From positions 186,001 to 250,000 of the forward strand of contig CAZQRP010000001.1 in NCBI GenBank assembly GCA_964596125.1: a stretch of DNA of 64,000 nucleotides. The letters are read 5' to 3'. The notes under the pieces were generated by a model that worked only from the letters and a program-made list of their open reading frames with translations, was not told where the DNA came from and searched no databases. Below are positions 1-9,292 of the stretch, piece after piece. The DNA is from CAZQRP01 sp964596125. GTDB lineage: Bacteria; Chloroflexota; Dehalococcoidia; GIF9; UBA5629. The position numbers were made by a program, and so were the translations under genes. Every line of letters begins with the position of its first letter. Position 1 is the stretch's first letter.

Positions 1-1107
1 ACCAGAGCTATGACCTCAGGTGCCTTATCTCTGGCCATGATTATTATGGGACTGGTAGGAGTTTTCCTTGGTGGACTTACCGATAAATTTGGCCCAAGGA
101 TAGTTATGACTGCTTGTGGCTTGATTTCGGGAATCGGCTATGTATTGATGTCGCAGATTGGCAGTATCTGGCAGTTATATTTATTTTACGGAATAATGAT
201 TGGTGCTGGTCTAAGTATTTTTGTACCACTCACATCGACAGTGGCCAGATGGTTTGTTCAGAGAAGGACGATGATGACAGGCATTATTACTGCCGGAATA
301 GGTGTAGGTGCATTGATTGGGCCACCGGTAGCTAGTCAACTGATTTCCGTCTATGACTGGCGTGTATCTTTCATGATACTGGGTGTCGCGGTTATACTGG
401 TTGTCGTCCCTGCTGCTCAATATTTGAAACGCGACCCGGCCCGGATCGGGGAAATTGCCTATGGTAAGCATGAGGCAGAAGAGCAACGGTTCAACATGGA
501 AATCGAATCCTTTTCATTCAAAGATGCCGTTCACACCAGGCAATTCTGGATGGTTTTCGGACTGTTCCTTTGCTTTGGGTTTTGCTTGATGACTATCATG
601 GTGCACTTTGTACCGCATGCCACTGATATCGGAATCTCAGCTTCTAATGCTGCAATGATTTTAGCTACTATAGGTGGGATAAGCATCGTTGCCAAGGTTG
701 CTATGGGGCATGTAGGTGATATGATTGGCAATAAACAGACTATTATGATAGGCTTCGTTCTCATGGTGATAGCTCTGTCGTGGCTCCTTTTCACAACGGA
801 TATTTTGGGTCTTTATCTGTTTGCGGTTATTTTTAGTGTTGCTTATGGTAACCACATAGCGCAACAGTCACCCGTCGTGGCGGCTTTATTCGGATTGGCG
901 GCACATGGTCTAATCCTGGGAGTTATTGGCGTCGGCTGGACTGTGGGGACTGCTCTGGGGCCTTTTGTAGCAGGTTATATATTTGACCTAACCGGCAGCT
1001 ACCAGATAGCGTTTTTAATAAGTATTGCTGTATCGTGTGCCGGTATCATATTCACTACATTGTTGAAACCGAAAATAACGAAACACACATTTCAAAGCCA
1101 GTTGTGA
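1..1107 (+). CDS. MFS transporter (5' end outside the window)
   Basis: A major facilitator superfamily permease of the monocarboxylate/oxalate-formate antiporter type. The frame is open from base 1, so the N-terminus with about the first TM helix lies upstream; the first ATG at 10 is internal. The protein shows the MFS loop signature GGLTDKFGPR early, about 11 predicted TM helices and a motif SIWQLYLFYG. It is clearly paralogous to the MFS gene at 17902-19137, with near-identical stretches around MSQxGSIWQLYLFYG and the repeated RRDP/KRDP linker. Substrate unknown; carboxylate transport is a guess from family. Confident about the family, not the substrate. Confidence 0.85.
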   Translation, partial: TRAMTSGALSLAMIIMGLVGVFLGGLTDKFGPRIVMTACGLISGIGYVLMSQIGSIWQLYLFYGIMIGAGLSIFVPLTSTVARWFVQRRTMMTGIITAGIGVGALIGPPVASQLISVYDWRVSFMILGVAVILVVVPAAQYLKRDPARIGEIAYGKHEAEEQRFNMEIESFSFKDAVHTRQFWMVFGLFLCFGFCLMTIMVHFVPHATDIGISASNAAMILATIGGISIVAKVAMGHVGDMIGNKQTIMIGFVLMVIALSWLLFTTDILGLYLFAVIFSVAYGNHIAQQSPVVAALFGLAAHGLILGVIGVGWTVGTALGPFVAGYIFDLTGSYQIAFLISIAVSCAGIIFTTLLKPKITKHTFQSQL

Positions 1108-1247
1108 TCATGATACTGCAATTTTTGAACTAATGATACAGCGATAAACAGGTATATGGCAGTATTTATTTTTAATTCAGATAACAATATAATGGAACTA
1201 TCCGGTTATTATATCAAATGACAGAATAAAACAGGTGGGGATTTATT

Positions 1248-1685
1248 ATGTGGATCGTTAAGTTGGTAGCTTTGCTTGTAGCGTATCTCTGGTTTATTCG
1301 GTGGGTCTTTAGTGCTTTTATGGTTGGACTTACGTCAGACAATTCTCTGATAGCAACTGCTACGCTTATTCTCCTGGCATTACTGAGTTCTGCCGTAATT
1401 TGGGGACTGATATATAGCATAGGCAGACTGATTGTTAGAAGGAGAGACAGACTGGGATTTAAGCTGGCTACTATATTAGGAGTCGTTGTCTGGATCTTTG
1501 TATTGCTGGAATGTCGCCTGGTATTGAATGTACCCTATTCTGATTCTGCTTTACGGCTGGCGGTAGATGTAATGCTAAGCGGTTTTGGTGCACTGATTGT
1601 ATTCTCATTTATTTATGGCATTTCAAGGTTAATAGCCTGGATCAGGCATAAAGGGCAGCCGAAAGTAATTGTCATGAAGTCCTGA
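1248..1685 (+). CDS. small integral membrane protein, unknown function
   Basis: A 145-residue hydrophobic protein with four predicted TM segments (about residues 5-27, 35-60, 70-92, 103-128) and arginine/lysine-rich loops after helices 2 and 4. I do not recognise a family. The start ATG at 1248 is preceded by a good ribosome-binding site, AGGTGGGG, at proper spacing. It follows the MFS gene on the same strand by 140 bp, but no functional link is evident. Confidence 0.65.
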   Translation: MWIVKLVALLVAYLWFIRWVFSAFMVGLTSDNSLIATATLILLALLSSAVIWGLIYSIGRLIVRRRDRLGFKLATILGVVVWIFVLLECRLVLNVPYSDSALRLAVDVMLSGFGALIVFSFIYGISRLIAWIRHKGQPKVIVMKS

Positions 1686-1854
1686 TAAAAGCGAAAAGCG
1701 GCATTCCATATGAGCGACGTAACGCTATTATCGACCAGTGTGATTACCTGTGCTTTATGAATTCATGATGGACGTGAAGGCCGCCCTTAACTGTGGTATG
1801 GTGGTAGCTCCCGCTGATCGTTCTTAAGGTGATTGAGGTAAAAGTCCGCTTGAA

Positions 1855-2769
1855 CTATGGTTCGGCCGTGAGTACCTTCTTCAGTGCAGTGCTCTTGCTG
1901 TCAGAGGGTTCGATTTCTCCCGTGTCTCTATGATACGTCCATTTACCATTGGAAGGGCCATCTGCCAGTCCCAGGTAGGAGCCGCTGATACTGTAGGTGG
2001 TATCATCCAGTTTTTCAATTTGCCAGTCTTCCCGGTGGTTGATGATCTCCAACAGGATTTGAGAGGACAGAATCTGGGCTTCAAGTTTCTCCTGTCTTCG
2101 TTTGGTGAGGGTATCCCTCAGTGATTTCAGCTCGCTGTCAAATTTCTCCCACTCCAGGGTCGAATTTGTGATTCGATCGGTAACTTTCATTAATGGTAAA
2201 AATTGACCGCTGGTGTTGCCTTTGCCTTCCAGTGTTGTTACCTGGTACTGGTCATTTTTCAGTTTGTCGAGCCCTTCTGCATTCACCTGAGCGGCGAAGG
2301 AAGCTCCGTAAGTCTTCGCCTGGTCCTTTTGCAACTCCACCCACTCCAGTGCCGGGATTACCACTTGCTCAAGTTTTAACAGTTTCTCCTCGGTGGCGAC
2401 TAGCTTTTGGGCTATATCTTCTACCTCTGCATCCACCTTTTCAGTGGCCACAGCGCTCATCCGGGAAAGTGATTCAGCAAACTCTATTGCTATATCTTCC
2501 TTTGCGACTGACGAGCAGCCGAGCAGGTTAGACGCCAGTAGTACAATGCCTGCCATCACAGCTAAACAGGCAATGATGTTCGGCAGTTTTCCAGGCCCGA
2601 ATGTACTGCATTTTACCGGGGCTGCTGCTCCGGTACCTGTAGAGACTCCACCCTTTTCTCCGGCTTTGGAAGATGCGTTGCCAGCGCTACGGTCGATGGT
2701 AATAGCCGGTTGATTCAGCGGAAGCTCCCTGAACTTGGTAGCAAGGTGTCTTTCCCGTATCCCTGACAT
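1855..2769 (-). CDS. membrane-anchored coiled-coil protein, unknown function
   Basis: A 304-residue protein. Residues 1-60 are polar and G/S/T-rich. Residues 64-85 form one hydrophobic segment ending in LLGC, which could be a TM anchor or an internal lipobox; the long N-terminus favours a TM anchor. Residues 95-250 are charged and predicted alpha-helical or coiled-coil. The C-terminal 50 residues are beta-rich (SISGSYLGL). An AGGAGGT lies 14 bases before the ATG, an unusually long spacing, but no other in-frame start exists between them. Function unknown. Confidence 0.65.
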   Translation of the reverse strand: MSGIRERHLATKFRELPLNQPAITIDRSAGNASSKAGEKGGVSTGTGAAAPVKCSTFGPGKLPNIIACLAVMAGIVLLASNLLGCSSVAKEDIAIEFAESLSRMSAVATEKVDAEVEDIAQKLVATEEKLLKLEQVVIPALEWVELQKDQAKTYGASFAAQVNAEGLDKLKNDQYQVTTLEGKGNTSGQFLPLMKVTDRITNSTLEWEKFDSELKSLRDTLTKRRQEKLEAQILSSQILLEIINHREDWQIEKLDDTTYSISGSYLGLADGPSNGKWTYHRDTGEIEPSDSKSTALKKVLTAEP

Positions 2770-2900
2770 AGTATTAGTGGTCGACCTCCTAACGACTTAC
2801 AACAACCAGCGGGAAATAGAAAAAATGTTTATCAGGCTTACTGTATCATAAAATGTATGGTGTGACAATCCCTTCGCAATAAAGGTCCAGGCGAATTTTC

Positions 2901-2909
2901 TGTTATAAT
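2901..2909 (+). promoter_or_regulatory. extended -10 promoter of the 2939 zinc-ribbon gene
   Basis: TGTTATAAT is a perfect TGnTATAAT extended -10 element without a recognisable -35 hexamer. The predicted transcription start near 2916 lies about 23 bases before the ATG at 2939. Confidence 0.5.
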
Positions 2910-2938
2910 TATGTGTCTATAGTAGAGGAGACAGTGCC

Positions 2939-3100
2939 ATGAGCAAAGATAAAGATACGTATGAACTCCCGGTAATTTGCTATAACTGTGATTTCAAAGG
3001 CAAAGCAAAAATATCAAAGGGGACAACGGTAAAAGAGGCGCCCTGTCCCAAGTGCGGTGTGAAAGCACTGCGCAGTGCTCTGCCGGGTGAGGCGGAATGA
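2939..3100 (+). CDS. small zinc-ribbon protein (53 aa)
   Basis: A short gene with ATG at 2939, a GAGGAG ribosome-binding site about 8 bases upstream and a TGA at 3098-3100. The 53-residue product has two CxxC knuckles, Cys14/Cys17 (CYNC) and Cys36/Cys39 (CPKC), spaced like a one-zinc ribbon, with basic residues between. It may bind nucleic acid or act as an accessory subunit; the partner is unknown. Codon use and the extended -10 promoter support a real gene. Confidence 0.65.
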   Translation: MSKDKDTYELPVICYNCDFKGKAKISKGTTVKEAPCPKCGVKALRSALPGEAE

Positions 3101-3427
3101 CCAGGGCTTCGTAAAACTTACTCGATATTGTGGCTAAGGTTTTTAAAGGAGCAACACCATATTTTTATCCGGTTAAGATGTTATCTAAAATCCTGCAATA
3201 CGACGTAAACCACGTATTTCTTTGAGAGGATAGTTTAAAACTCTATAAACAGGTTGCTAAACATACCAGGTCAGTTCGGTTTGAAGGTTCTCTGAAACTC
3301 TATTCTCTATAGTGAGTTAATGAGAATGGGCAAAGAGAACGAGGGTGCTGAGTCTATTGCCGCAGATTTGTGAAAGAATAAAAAGCCTTACCTGTGTTTT
3401 CAATATGGATCCTGTATATTTTGACCG
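3101..3427. other. intergenic, nothing recognised
   Basis: About 330 bp without a convincing reading frame, RNA or repeat. Confidence 0.5.
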
Positions 3428-3667
3428 GTGACTTATATGCGTGAATGTCGTGATCCAGTCTTTAGAGATTTGACATACGTAATTGGCGGGAATTATGATT
3501 TGTCCATAATGAAACTGGTTGATTGGGTGGCGTTTTATGCTGCGTGGATGGTCTTTGTTCTGATTTTGCCTTGCATATATCTTTGGGATTTTATAAAGAC
3601 CAAAACTGAAAGCTATAGTCAGAAACGTCGTATCTACATAGAAAACCGCATATTTAAGAATCTCTAA
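3428..3667 (+). CDS. possible small single-TM protein
   Basis: A 79-codon frame from GTG 3428. A later ATG at 3509 gives a 52-residue protein with one TM helix (VAFYAAWMVFVLILPCIYLW) and a basic cytoplasmic tail. TTGACA (3470-3475), a 17-bp spacer and TTATGA (3493-3498) look like a promoter overlapping the 5' part, which favours the 3509 start and a nearly leaderless mRNA. No clear ribosome-binding site and no family recognised. Confidence 0.3.
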   Translation: MTYMRECRDPVFRDLTYVIGGNYDLSIMKLVDWVAFYAAWMVFVLILPCIYLWDFIKTKTESYSQKRRIYIENRIFKNL

Positions 3668-3853
3668 TTACCAGTTATATCTCAAGTTCTCATAGCCCGT
3701 AGAAACAGGTATACGTTACCTACGTTGCCATATAAAACATCGTCAATAGTGGCAGTTCTGGCAGTAATATAATCAGGTTGGCTGCTGGCAATACAGAAAT
3801 ACCGGTTTAGGATATTCACCCTGTTCGTAGACCAATTTTTGCATTCAAAGAGG

Positions 3854-4999
3854 CTATTTTGCTCGCATTATGCCAATGATAATGAGCATAGCGAGGATTA
3901 AGATTGCACCACTGGCTATATACATCGTTTCGAAATTGCTCATTTCAGCTACAAATCCCATGGCAGTCGGCCCCATAGCCATGCCTAACTGATAAACACA
4001 AGACATTATGCCCATCGATAGTCCCCGACTCTCTTTTGAAGAAAGGTCAGCAACCAGTGCCATGATTGGTGGTATGGTTATTCCAAGAGCAATACCGGAG
4101 CACACAATGACTGGTATCAGGTGGGACAGACTGTGAAACTGGCTAATAAGGGCTAGAGATATAGCGCCAATCAATAGACCGCATACAATCATAGGCTCCC
4201 TGCCAAACCTGTCCGATAGTCTACCGGCGGGAGCTCGTAATAAAGCTGAACCAGCGTAAAAGATAGTAATAAGCAGTCCTGTACCGGTTTCTGTTATGCC
4301 ATAACCTTTGCCATAAATAGGTATGTAAGCGTTAATATTGCTAACGCCAAAGGGGAAAATCATAAATGCCAGTAAGCTGGCTATAGCCCGTTTCTGTTTC
4401 AGCCAGGTCCAGGAGCTTTCTTCATGTATTGTGCCCGATGGACTCACCGAGGTATCACTGAGGCGGGAGAGGATAAAGACCAGCCCCAGCATCGGGAGGG
4501 CACCACATCCATAGAATGCGGCATTGAAACCAAGGTGATGTAATAAAAGACCACCGGTCAGTGGTCCTGCCATGAGGCCTATATGCGATGACATTGAATA
4601 CCAGCCTATAACCTCACCTCTACGCTCCGCAGGTGCAAAGTCGTTTACCAGAGCAAGACCGGTTGGAAGGAAAGTGGCTTGGCCTAGTCCATGTATAATC
4701 CGGACGATAACTATTTGTTGAAGATTTGCAGTAAAAGGATAGAGCAATGGCGCCAGGGTACAGATTACTAAGGATATAACCAGGAATTTACCTCTACCTG
4801 CCCTGTCGGAAAGCATGCCCATTGGGATTAAGAGCAAGGCAGTTGCGTAACTCGTGGTAGCGACTACCAGACCCACTTGAGATACGGTAGCGCCGAGTTC
4901 AGTAGCATAAAGAGGGATTACCGGATATAAGAAGCCAAAGCTGTTGTGTGCAATAAAAGCTACAATATAGAGTTTAATAAGTCGAGAAGAATTTAACAA
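3854..4999 (-). CDS. MFS transporter, DHA1/multidrug type
   Basis: A 12-TM permease of 381 residues. The cytoplasmic loop between TM2 and TM3 carries GMLSDRAGRGK, and the second half has the matching GRLSDRFGREP, the classic paired MFS motif A. It is a tandem paralogue of the next gene at 5339-6526 (shared VIPLYATELGA and APAERRGEVIGWYS-type stretches), 340 bp away on the same strand. The start is TTG at 4999. Likely a proton-coupled efflux or uptake carrier of small organic molecules; substrate not predictable. Confidence 0.85.
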   Translation of the reverse strand: MLNSSRLIKLYIVAFIAHNSFGFLYPVIPLYATELGATVSQVGLVVATTSYATALLLIPMGMLSDRAGRGKFLVISLVICTLAPLLYPFTANLQQIVIVRIIHGLGQATFLPTGLALVNDFAPAERRGEVIGWYSMSSHIGLMAGPLTGGLLLHHLGFNAAFYGCGALPMLGLVFILSRLSDTSVSPSGTIHEESSWTWLKQKRAIASLLAFMIFPFGVSNINAYIPIYGKGYGITETGTGLLITIFYAGSALLRAPAGRLSDRFGREPMIVCGLLIGAISLALISQFHSLSHLIPVIVCSGIALGITIPPIMALVADLSSKESRGLSMGIMSCVYQLGMAMGPTAMGFVAEMSNFETMYIASGAILILAMLIIIGIMRAK

Positions 5000-5338
5000 C
5001 CTTGAATCTCACTTTTGTTACTTTATCATAAATGCTTTGGATGATAAAGCTTGTGAGTACGTATTTGTAGAATTATTAAGCGAGAGAAGTAAAGGATACT
5101 TTGTAGTGCCATATAAACAGGGAATTACCGGGATGAACAAGGCTATTCTGGTAAGAATACCTGCAATGTGCCGTAGCTATAAAAAACCATGCTATTTCCG
5201 AAGGAAAATCCAACATTGGGTAGGCATATACATAAGTGAATTTCGGAAAACTTTTTCTACTTAAATGCGGGAGTTTATTAAGGCGATTAAAGAATAAATA
5301 GATTGAATTGTTTACTCTTTGATGACAAATTAATAATT
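5000..5338. other. spacer between tandem MFS genes
   Basis: About 340 bp. Open frames exist on both strands but none shows a ribosome-binding site, a recognisable domain or good codon use. No repeat or terminator seen. Confidence 0.4.
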
Positions 5339-6526
5339 CTACCCAGCCCGTAGCAGGCCGGTTATAACAAGCAAGACAACGAAAAAGGTTGCCCCGCATG
5401 TGATAAACATTGTTTCGAAGTTGCTTATTTCAGCCACGAATCCCATTGATGTAGCCCCAACAGCTAAGCCGACCTGATATAAGCAGGTAGCTACTCCCAT
5501 AGATAAGCCCCTGCTCCCAGAAGAAAGTAAATCAGCTACCATAGCAAGAGACGGAGGTACGGCTATCCCAAAGGCAATACCAAAGCCTATGGCTGTTGGA
5601 GTGAGTTGAGATAGACTACTGAGCTGGGAGAAAAATGCTATAGCTAAACCGCTAATTGCCATGCCAGCTATAATCAGAGGCTTCCTGCCGACTATATCTG
5701 ATAATCTCCCGGCTGGGGCACGTGCTAAAGCCGAGCCAGCATAAAAGGCAGTAATAATTACTCCGACAGCGGCTTCATTTATTCCAAAACCTTTGCCATA
5801 GAGAGGTATGTAGGTACAAACGGTACTTGAGCCAAAAGCACAAAACATATATGCCAGCAAGCCGGAAATAGCAGTCCGTTTCCTCAGCCAGCCCCAGGAA
5901 CCGGTTACAGCTTGGTCTGCCGCCGTACTTTTCTGAAAGTCGCGAAGGCGAAAAAGCAGAAAAACCATAGCCAGCATTGGAAGGGCGCTACAACCATAGA
6001 AGGCAGTTTCGAAGCCATAGCGGTGTAGAAGAAAACCGCCGGCAACTGGACCAGCCATAAGACCCAGGTGCGAAGACGTCGAATACCAGCCCATAACCTC
6101 ACCTCGTCTTTCTTCAGGGGCCAGGTCAGCTGCTATGGCAAGTCCTGTTGGGAAGAAAAAAGCGCGGCCTATCCCATGTATTGCTACTACCAACATAACC
6201 ATCTGTGTACTGGTAGCTCGTGGATAAAACAAGGGCGCTGCGATACATATGGACAGGGCAACTATTACGAATTTGTACCGACCTGACCTGTCGGAAATCA
6301 AACCAATGGGGATCAGGATCACGGCTGTAACATAACCAGATATGGCTACTATCAATCCGACTTGAGATACCGGGGCACCGAGTTCCGTAGCGTAAAGAGG
6401 GATTACCGGAAATAAAAAACTAACGGTACAATGTACTGTAAAGGTCACTATATAAAGCGTGAAAAGCGAAGAATAGTTTTTCAACAATGACTCTCGTGCC
6501 AAGAGTTTACCACAGAAACCGGACAT
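5339..6526 (-). CDS. MFS transporter, DHA1/multidrug type (tandem paralogue)
   Basis: A 12-TM permease of up to 395 residues, paralogous over its whole length to the neighbour at 3854-4999. Motif A copies read GLISDRSGRYK and GRLSDIVGRKP; both proteins share the VIPLYATELGAPVSQVG region. The first 15 residues are not matched in the paralogue, so the true start could be at codon 15 or 16 (LLKNYSS). The two genes arose by local duplication; whether they still share a substrate cannot be read from sequence. Confidence 0.85.
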   Translation of the reverse strand: MSGFCGKLLARESLLKNYSSLFTLYIVTFTVHCTVSFLFPVIPLYATELGAPVSQVGLIVAISGYVTAVILIPIGLISDRSGRYKFVIVALSICIAAPLFYPRATSTQMVMLVVAIHGIGRAFFFPTGLAIAADLAPEERRGEVMGWYSTSSHLGLMAGPVAGGFLLHRYGFETAFYGCSALPMLAMVFLLFRLRDFQKSTAADQAVTGSWGWLRKRTAISGLLAYMFCAFGSSTVCTYIPLYGKGFGINEAAVGVIITAFYAGSALARAPAGRLSDIVGRKPLIIAGMAISGLAIAFFSQLSSLSQLTPTAIGFGIAFGIAVPPSLAMVADLLSSGSRGLSMGVATCLYQVGLAVGATSMGFVAEISNFETMFITCGATFFVVLLVITGLLRAG

Positions 6527-6688
6527 AATAAATGGTAACGTATGTTTGGAGTATATTGAATGTAACTATTGATGTGTCAGCCGGGTACCATCGTTGTTGT
6601 GAAAGATATACCTTAAAGAAAACTTAAATCGGTTGTCTCCTTGTATGCTGCGCCGGGGATTTTAATAAAAAGGATACATGGTGAATGG

Positions 6689-7636
6689 TCACAAATCTCT
6701 AACAGGCGTTCTGGAGCAGAGCAAGTTCACTACATGATGTGAAGGACTATTGCAGAATTTAAGGGTCTTTTCTAAATCGGTTATCTCTAATTTCTGCTTT
6801 TCTTCATCGATAAGATAAATACATTTGAGTCCATAATCAATAAGTTTAGCCCAATATTCTTGGGGAGAAAATCCTGAACGTTGAAAAACCTCGGGCCAGA
6901 ACTCAATAAAAATCTTAATGTTTTTGTTCTTCCTTACTATTTCGCTCATTCCCATAAGGACTGTCATTTCCGCACCTTCGACATCTATCTTGATGCAATG
7001 AATGGTACATTCCCTGTTCTTAAAAAAGTCATCCAAGCTGATAGTATCAACTACAGTGGTCTCATTGGCATCCTGGTTCGTCTTATATAAACTGTGTATC
7101 CCACCATTGACCCGGTCAACGTAGAGCCTGGCTTTCCCGGTTTTATAGGAAACCGCTTTCTGTAATGGAATTACGTTTTTATAACCATTCAGCTCAATGT
7201 TTTTTAACAGTAATTCATAATTCCTCCGCTCAGGCTCAAAAGCAAAGATCCTCCCCTTTTCACCAACAAGTCTGGCCCCGAGTAGAGTATAGTATCCGAT
7301 GTTAGCTCCGACATCGATCACATTCATCCCTTCTTTGATAAATTTCTCAAACAGAAAGGTCGCATACCTGTCGTAGACACCCCAGAATATCATTTCCCTG
7401 CCGATATCATCGGTCGGCTTATATTTCTCCACATGGACGAACATTTTATGTCCATGCACGTCAATATGTTGTGTTTGCTCGGGCATCAGGTTATTAAGAA
7501 GATACATGCAGACTGTCTTTACAGTTCGGAATCTTCCTAAACCTGTCTGTCGCAGTGGTCTTGCAGTTAGTCTGAAAGCTTTATACGCCAGTAATTCAAG
7601 CTTTTTTATAATCCATAGAGACCGCAAATTATACAC
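6689..7636 (-). CDS. FkbM-family SAM-dependent methyltransferase
   Basis: A 315-residue protein. The AdoMet-binding motif I is VIDVGANIGYYTLLGA (about residues 110-125), followed by an acidic motif II (FAFEPERRNYELL) and the family's KIDVEGAEMTVLMG motif around residue 220. FkbM enzymes O-methylate sugars, polyketides or exopolysaccharide components; the acceptor here is unknown. No glycosyltransferase neighbours surround it, so it appears to be a stand-alone gene. The N-terminal 45 residues are basic and outside the catalytic fold. Confidence 0.85.
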   Translation of the reverse strand: MYNLRSLWIIKKLELLAYKAFRLTARPLRQTGLGRFRTVKTVCMYLLNNLMPEQTQHIDVHGHKMFVHVEKYKPTDDIGREMIFWGVYDRYATFLFEKFIKEGMNVIDVGANIGYYTLLGARLVGEKGRIFAFEPERRNYELLLKNIELNGYKNVIPLQKAVSYKTGKARLYVDRVNGGIHSLYKTNQDANETTVVDTISLDDFFKNRECTIHCIKIDVEGAEMTVLMGMSEIVRKNKNIKIFIEFWPEVFQRSGFSPQEYWAKLIDYGLKCIYLIDEEKQKLEITDLEKTLKFCNSPSHHVVNLLCSRTPVRDL

Positions 7637-7935
7637 ACCTTACTATGTATCTTATCATCCCTGCTGCCGATTATATACCTATCACCTGTTTTAGGCACAT
7701 GATAATACAAAGAATACCGACACGGTTTATTAAAGTATAAAAAGCCGAGAGGAGGGGGGTAGGTAATAAGTCCGGCATGTTTTATTCGGCTAGGATACAC
7801 CCTGCAACCTCAAATAAAAAGCCAAAGCCTGCACCCGCTACAGCTCCACAAATGATAATTCCAGGAAACTTAAATATGTTCCAACTATTTTCAGAAGCGG
7901 CCAATTTCATCGGACAGAAATACATTCCTCCGACC

Positions 7936-8781
7936 TTAGGTAAAATAGTTTTTTAATGATGCTACTAGAATTAAAGCTGGTATGCCGAGAGGTAAAAAAA
8001 CAAAAATTGCACAAATAGCGCCGGCCATGGCCAGTCCCCATCGTACTTTCCTGATGCTATATACTCCGCCCAGTATGGCAACAATGGCAACAATAGATGC
8101 GATAGCACACATAACCGATACACCAATACCAGAAGAGTCTTCACCAACAGTGAATATAAAAACAGTCCCCCAGAACAAGAAGCCAATTGACCCCGATACT
8201 ATGTTCAAGGTGCCAGCAATTATAGGCATTGTGGCCTCTCCTTTTACAGCTTTCGGCTGGACTAACCTGGCGCTCTTGTCCCCTGCTTGAATAGATTCAG
8301 CAGCACTGTTTCTGTGTGACAGAGAAGAGAACTTCGGTTTCTCTTCCAGTAACCAATCAGTATTCCGAGTCTCACCCTCTTGTGTCAGGTGCTTCTGTAC
8401 CGACTCAGCGATTCTCTGCAAATGCTTCCCCAGAGGTGGTGTCTGGGCTTCCAACCAATGATGACTGCTTATGAAATACTGCATGGATTTTGAGGGTGGT
8501 ACATCGTCTATCCGAACCGGTACAATAGGAATGTCCTTGCTCGCTGCCCTTCCCACCTCTCTCATTACCTGCCGTGAGCTATTTGAACTGGCTGAGAACA
8601 CCAGCAGCATGAGACGGCTGTCATCGATAGCATCAACAATTGCCTCAGCCCATTCCGCTCCAGGTAGAACATCCCGTGGAGCTATCCAGCACCGCATTCC
8701 CTTCGACTCAAGCTTGCCACATATCTTCTCAGCAGCGTCCTGGTCTTCGATAGAATAGCTGATGAAGACATCGTAGACCAT
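7936..8781 (-). CDS. TIR-domain protein with C-terminal membrane region
   Basis: A 281-residue protein. Residues 2-130 form a bacterial TIR domain of the toll_2 type: DVFISYSIEDQD at the first strand, WIAPRDVLPG after the BB loop, and MREVGRA with Glu75 in the position of the NADase catalytic glutamate. A polar linker of about 50 residues follows, then residues 185-280 hold three to four hydrophobic helices. TIR domains in bacteria cleave NAD+ or act as scaffolds, often in anti-phage defence; the fused membrane part could sense or disrupt the envelope. No partner gene is adjacent. The domain call is firm, the role is inferred. Confidence 0.85.
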   Translation of the reverse strand: MVYDVFISYSIEDQDAAEKICGKLESKGMRCWIAPRDVLPGAEWAEAIVDAIDDSRLMLLVFSASSNSSRQVMREVGRAASKDIPIVPVRIDDVPPSKSMQYFISSHHWLEAQTPPLGKHLQRIAESVQKHLTQEGETRNTDWLLEEKPKFSSLSHRNSAAESIQAGDKSARLVQPKAVKGEATMPIIAGTLNIVSGSIGFLFWGTVFIFTVGEDSSGIGVSVMCAIASIVAIVAILGGVYSIRKVRWGLAMAGAICAIFVFLPLGIPALILVASLKNYFT

Positions 8782-9292
8782 TTAATTAAGCCTCATTTAT
8801 GGAGGGCTTGCGGGTAAAGTCAGAATAAAAAGGACACCAGCCATCTCTATTAAAAACGATTCCAGTGCCCTCACTACGTCCCGTCTCTTTACTCCGACCT
8901 CAGTTATTTGTTACTTCACGTCATATAGGTAGCTCAAATATAGTCTTCGTTTGTGAGTTTGTCAATGTGCCCAATCGGAAAATAGGTGATTGGAAAAACG
9001 AACTTCCGGTCCTGTGCTCTGGATTTGTTGTGAAATAAAAAGGCCTCTAATCAGTATTATTTTGTTCCTACCCTGGTTGTCTCCGTTTTAAAAGGAGTAC
9101 CGGATAAAGAACATTCTTAAAAACATTAAAGGCACCTTATTACTGATGTAAAAGAGATAAGCCTGTAGAATTCTCAAGCCGGATACCTTTGTTGCTGGTA
9201 TTGCAGTATTGACTCGCGGTTATTATTGACTTAAAATCTTCGCATATGAAATTGAGACGAAATGAAAGCTATGCAGTGGGATAGAGACTGAT
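8782..9292. other. intergenic region with HEAT-gene promoter
   Basis: About 510 bp separating the leftward TIR gene from the rightward HEAT gene. Apart from the promoter at 9209-9237 I see no gene, repeat or RNA. Confidence 0.45.
9209..9237 (+). promoter_or_regulatory. sigma70-type promoter of the HEAT-repeat gene
   Basis: TTGACT at 9209-9214, a 17-bp spacer, and TAAAAT at 9232-9237. The predicted start near 9244 gives a leader of about 50 bases before ATG 9293. Confidence 0.55.

Noticed and set aside
5037..5264. 75-codon rightward frame between the tandem MFS genes
   Set aside because: No ribosome-binding site, no recognisable domain, and an overlapping frame on the other strand; looks like chance.
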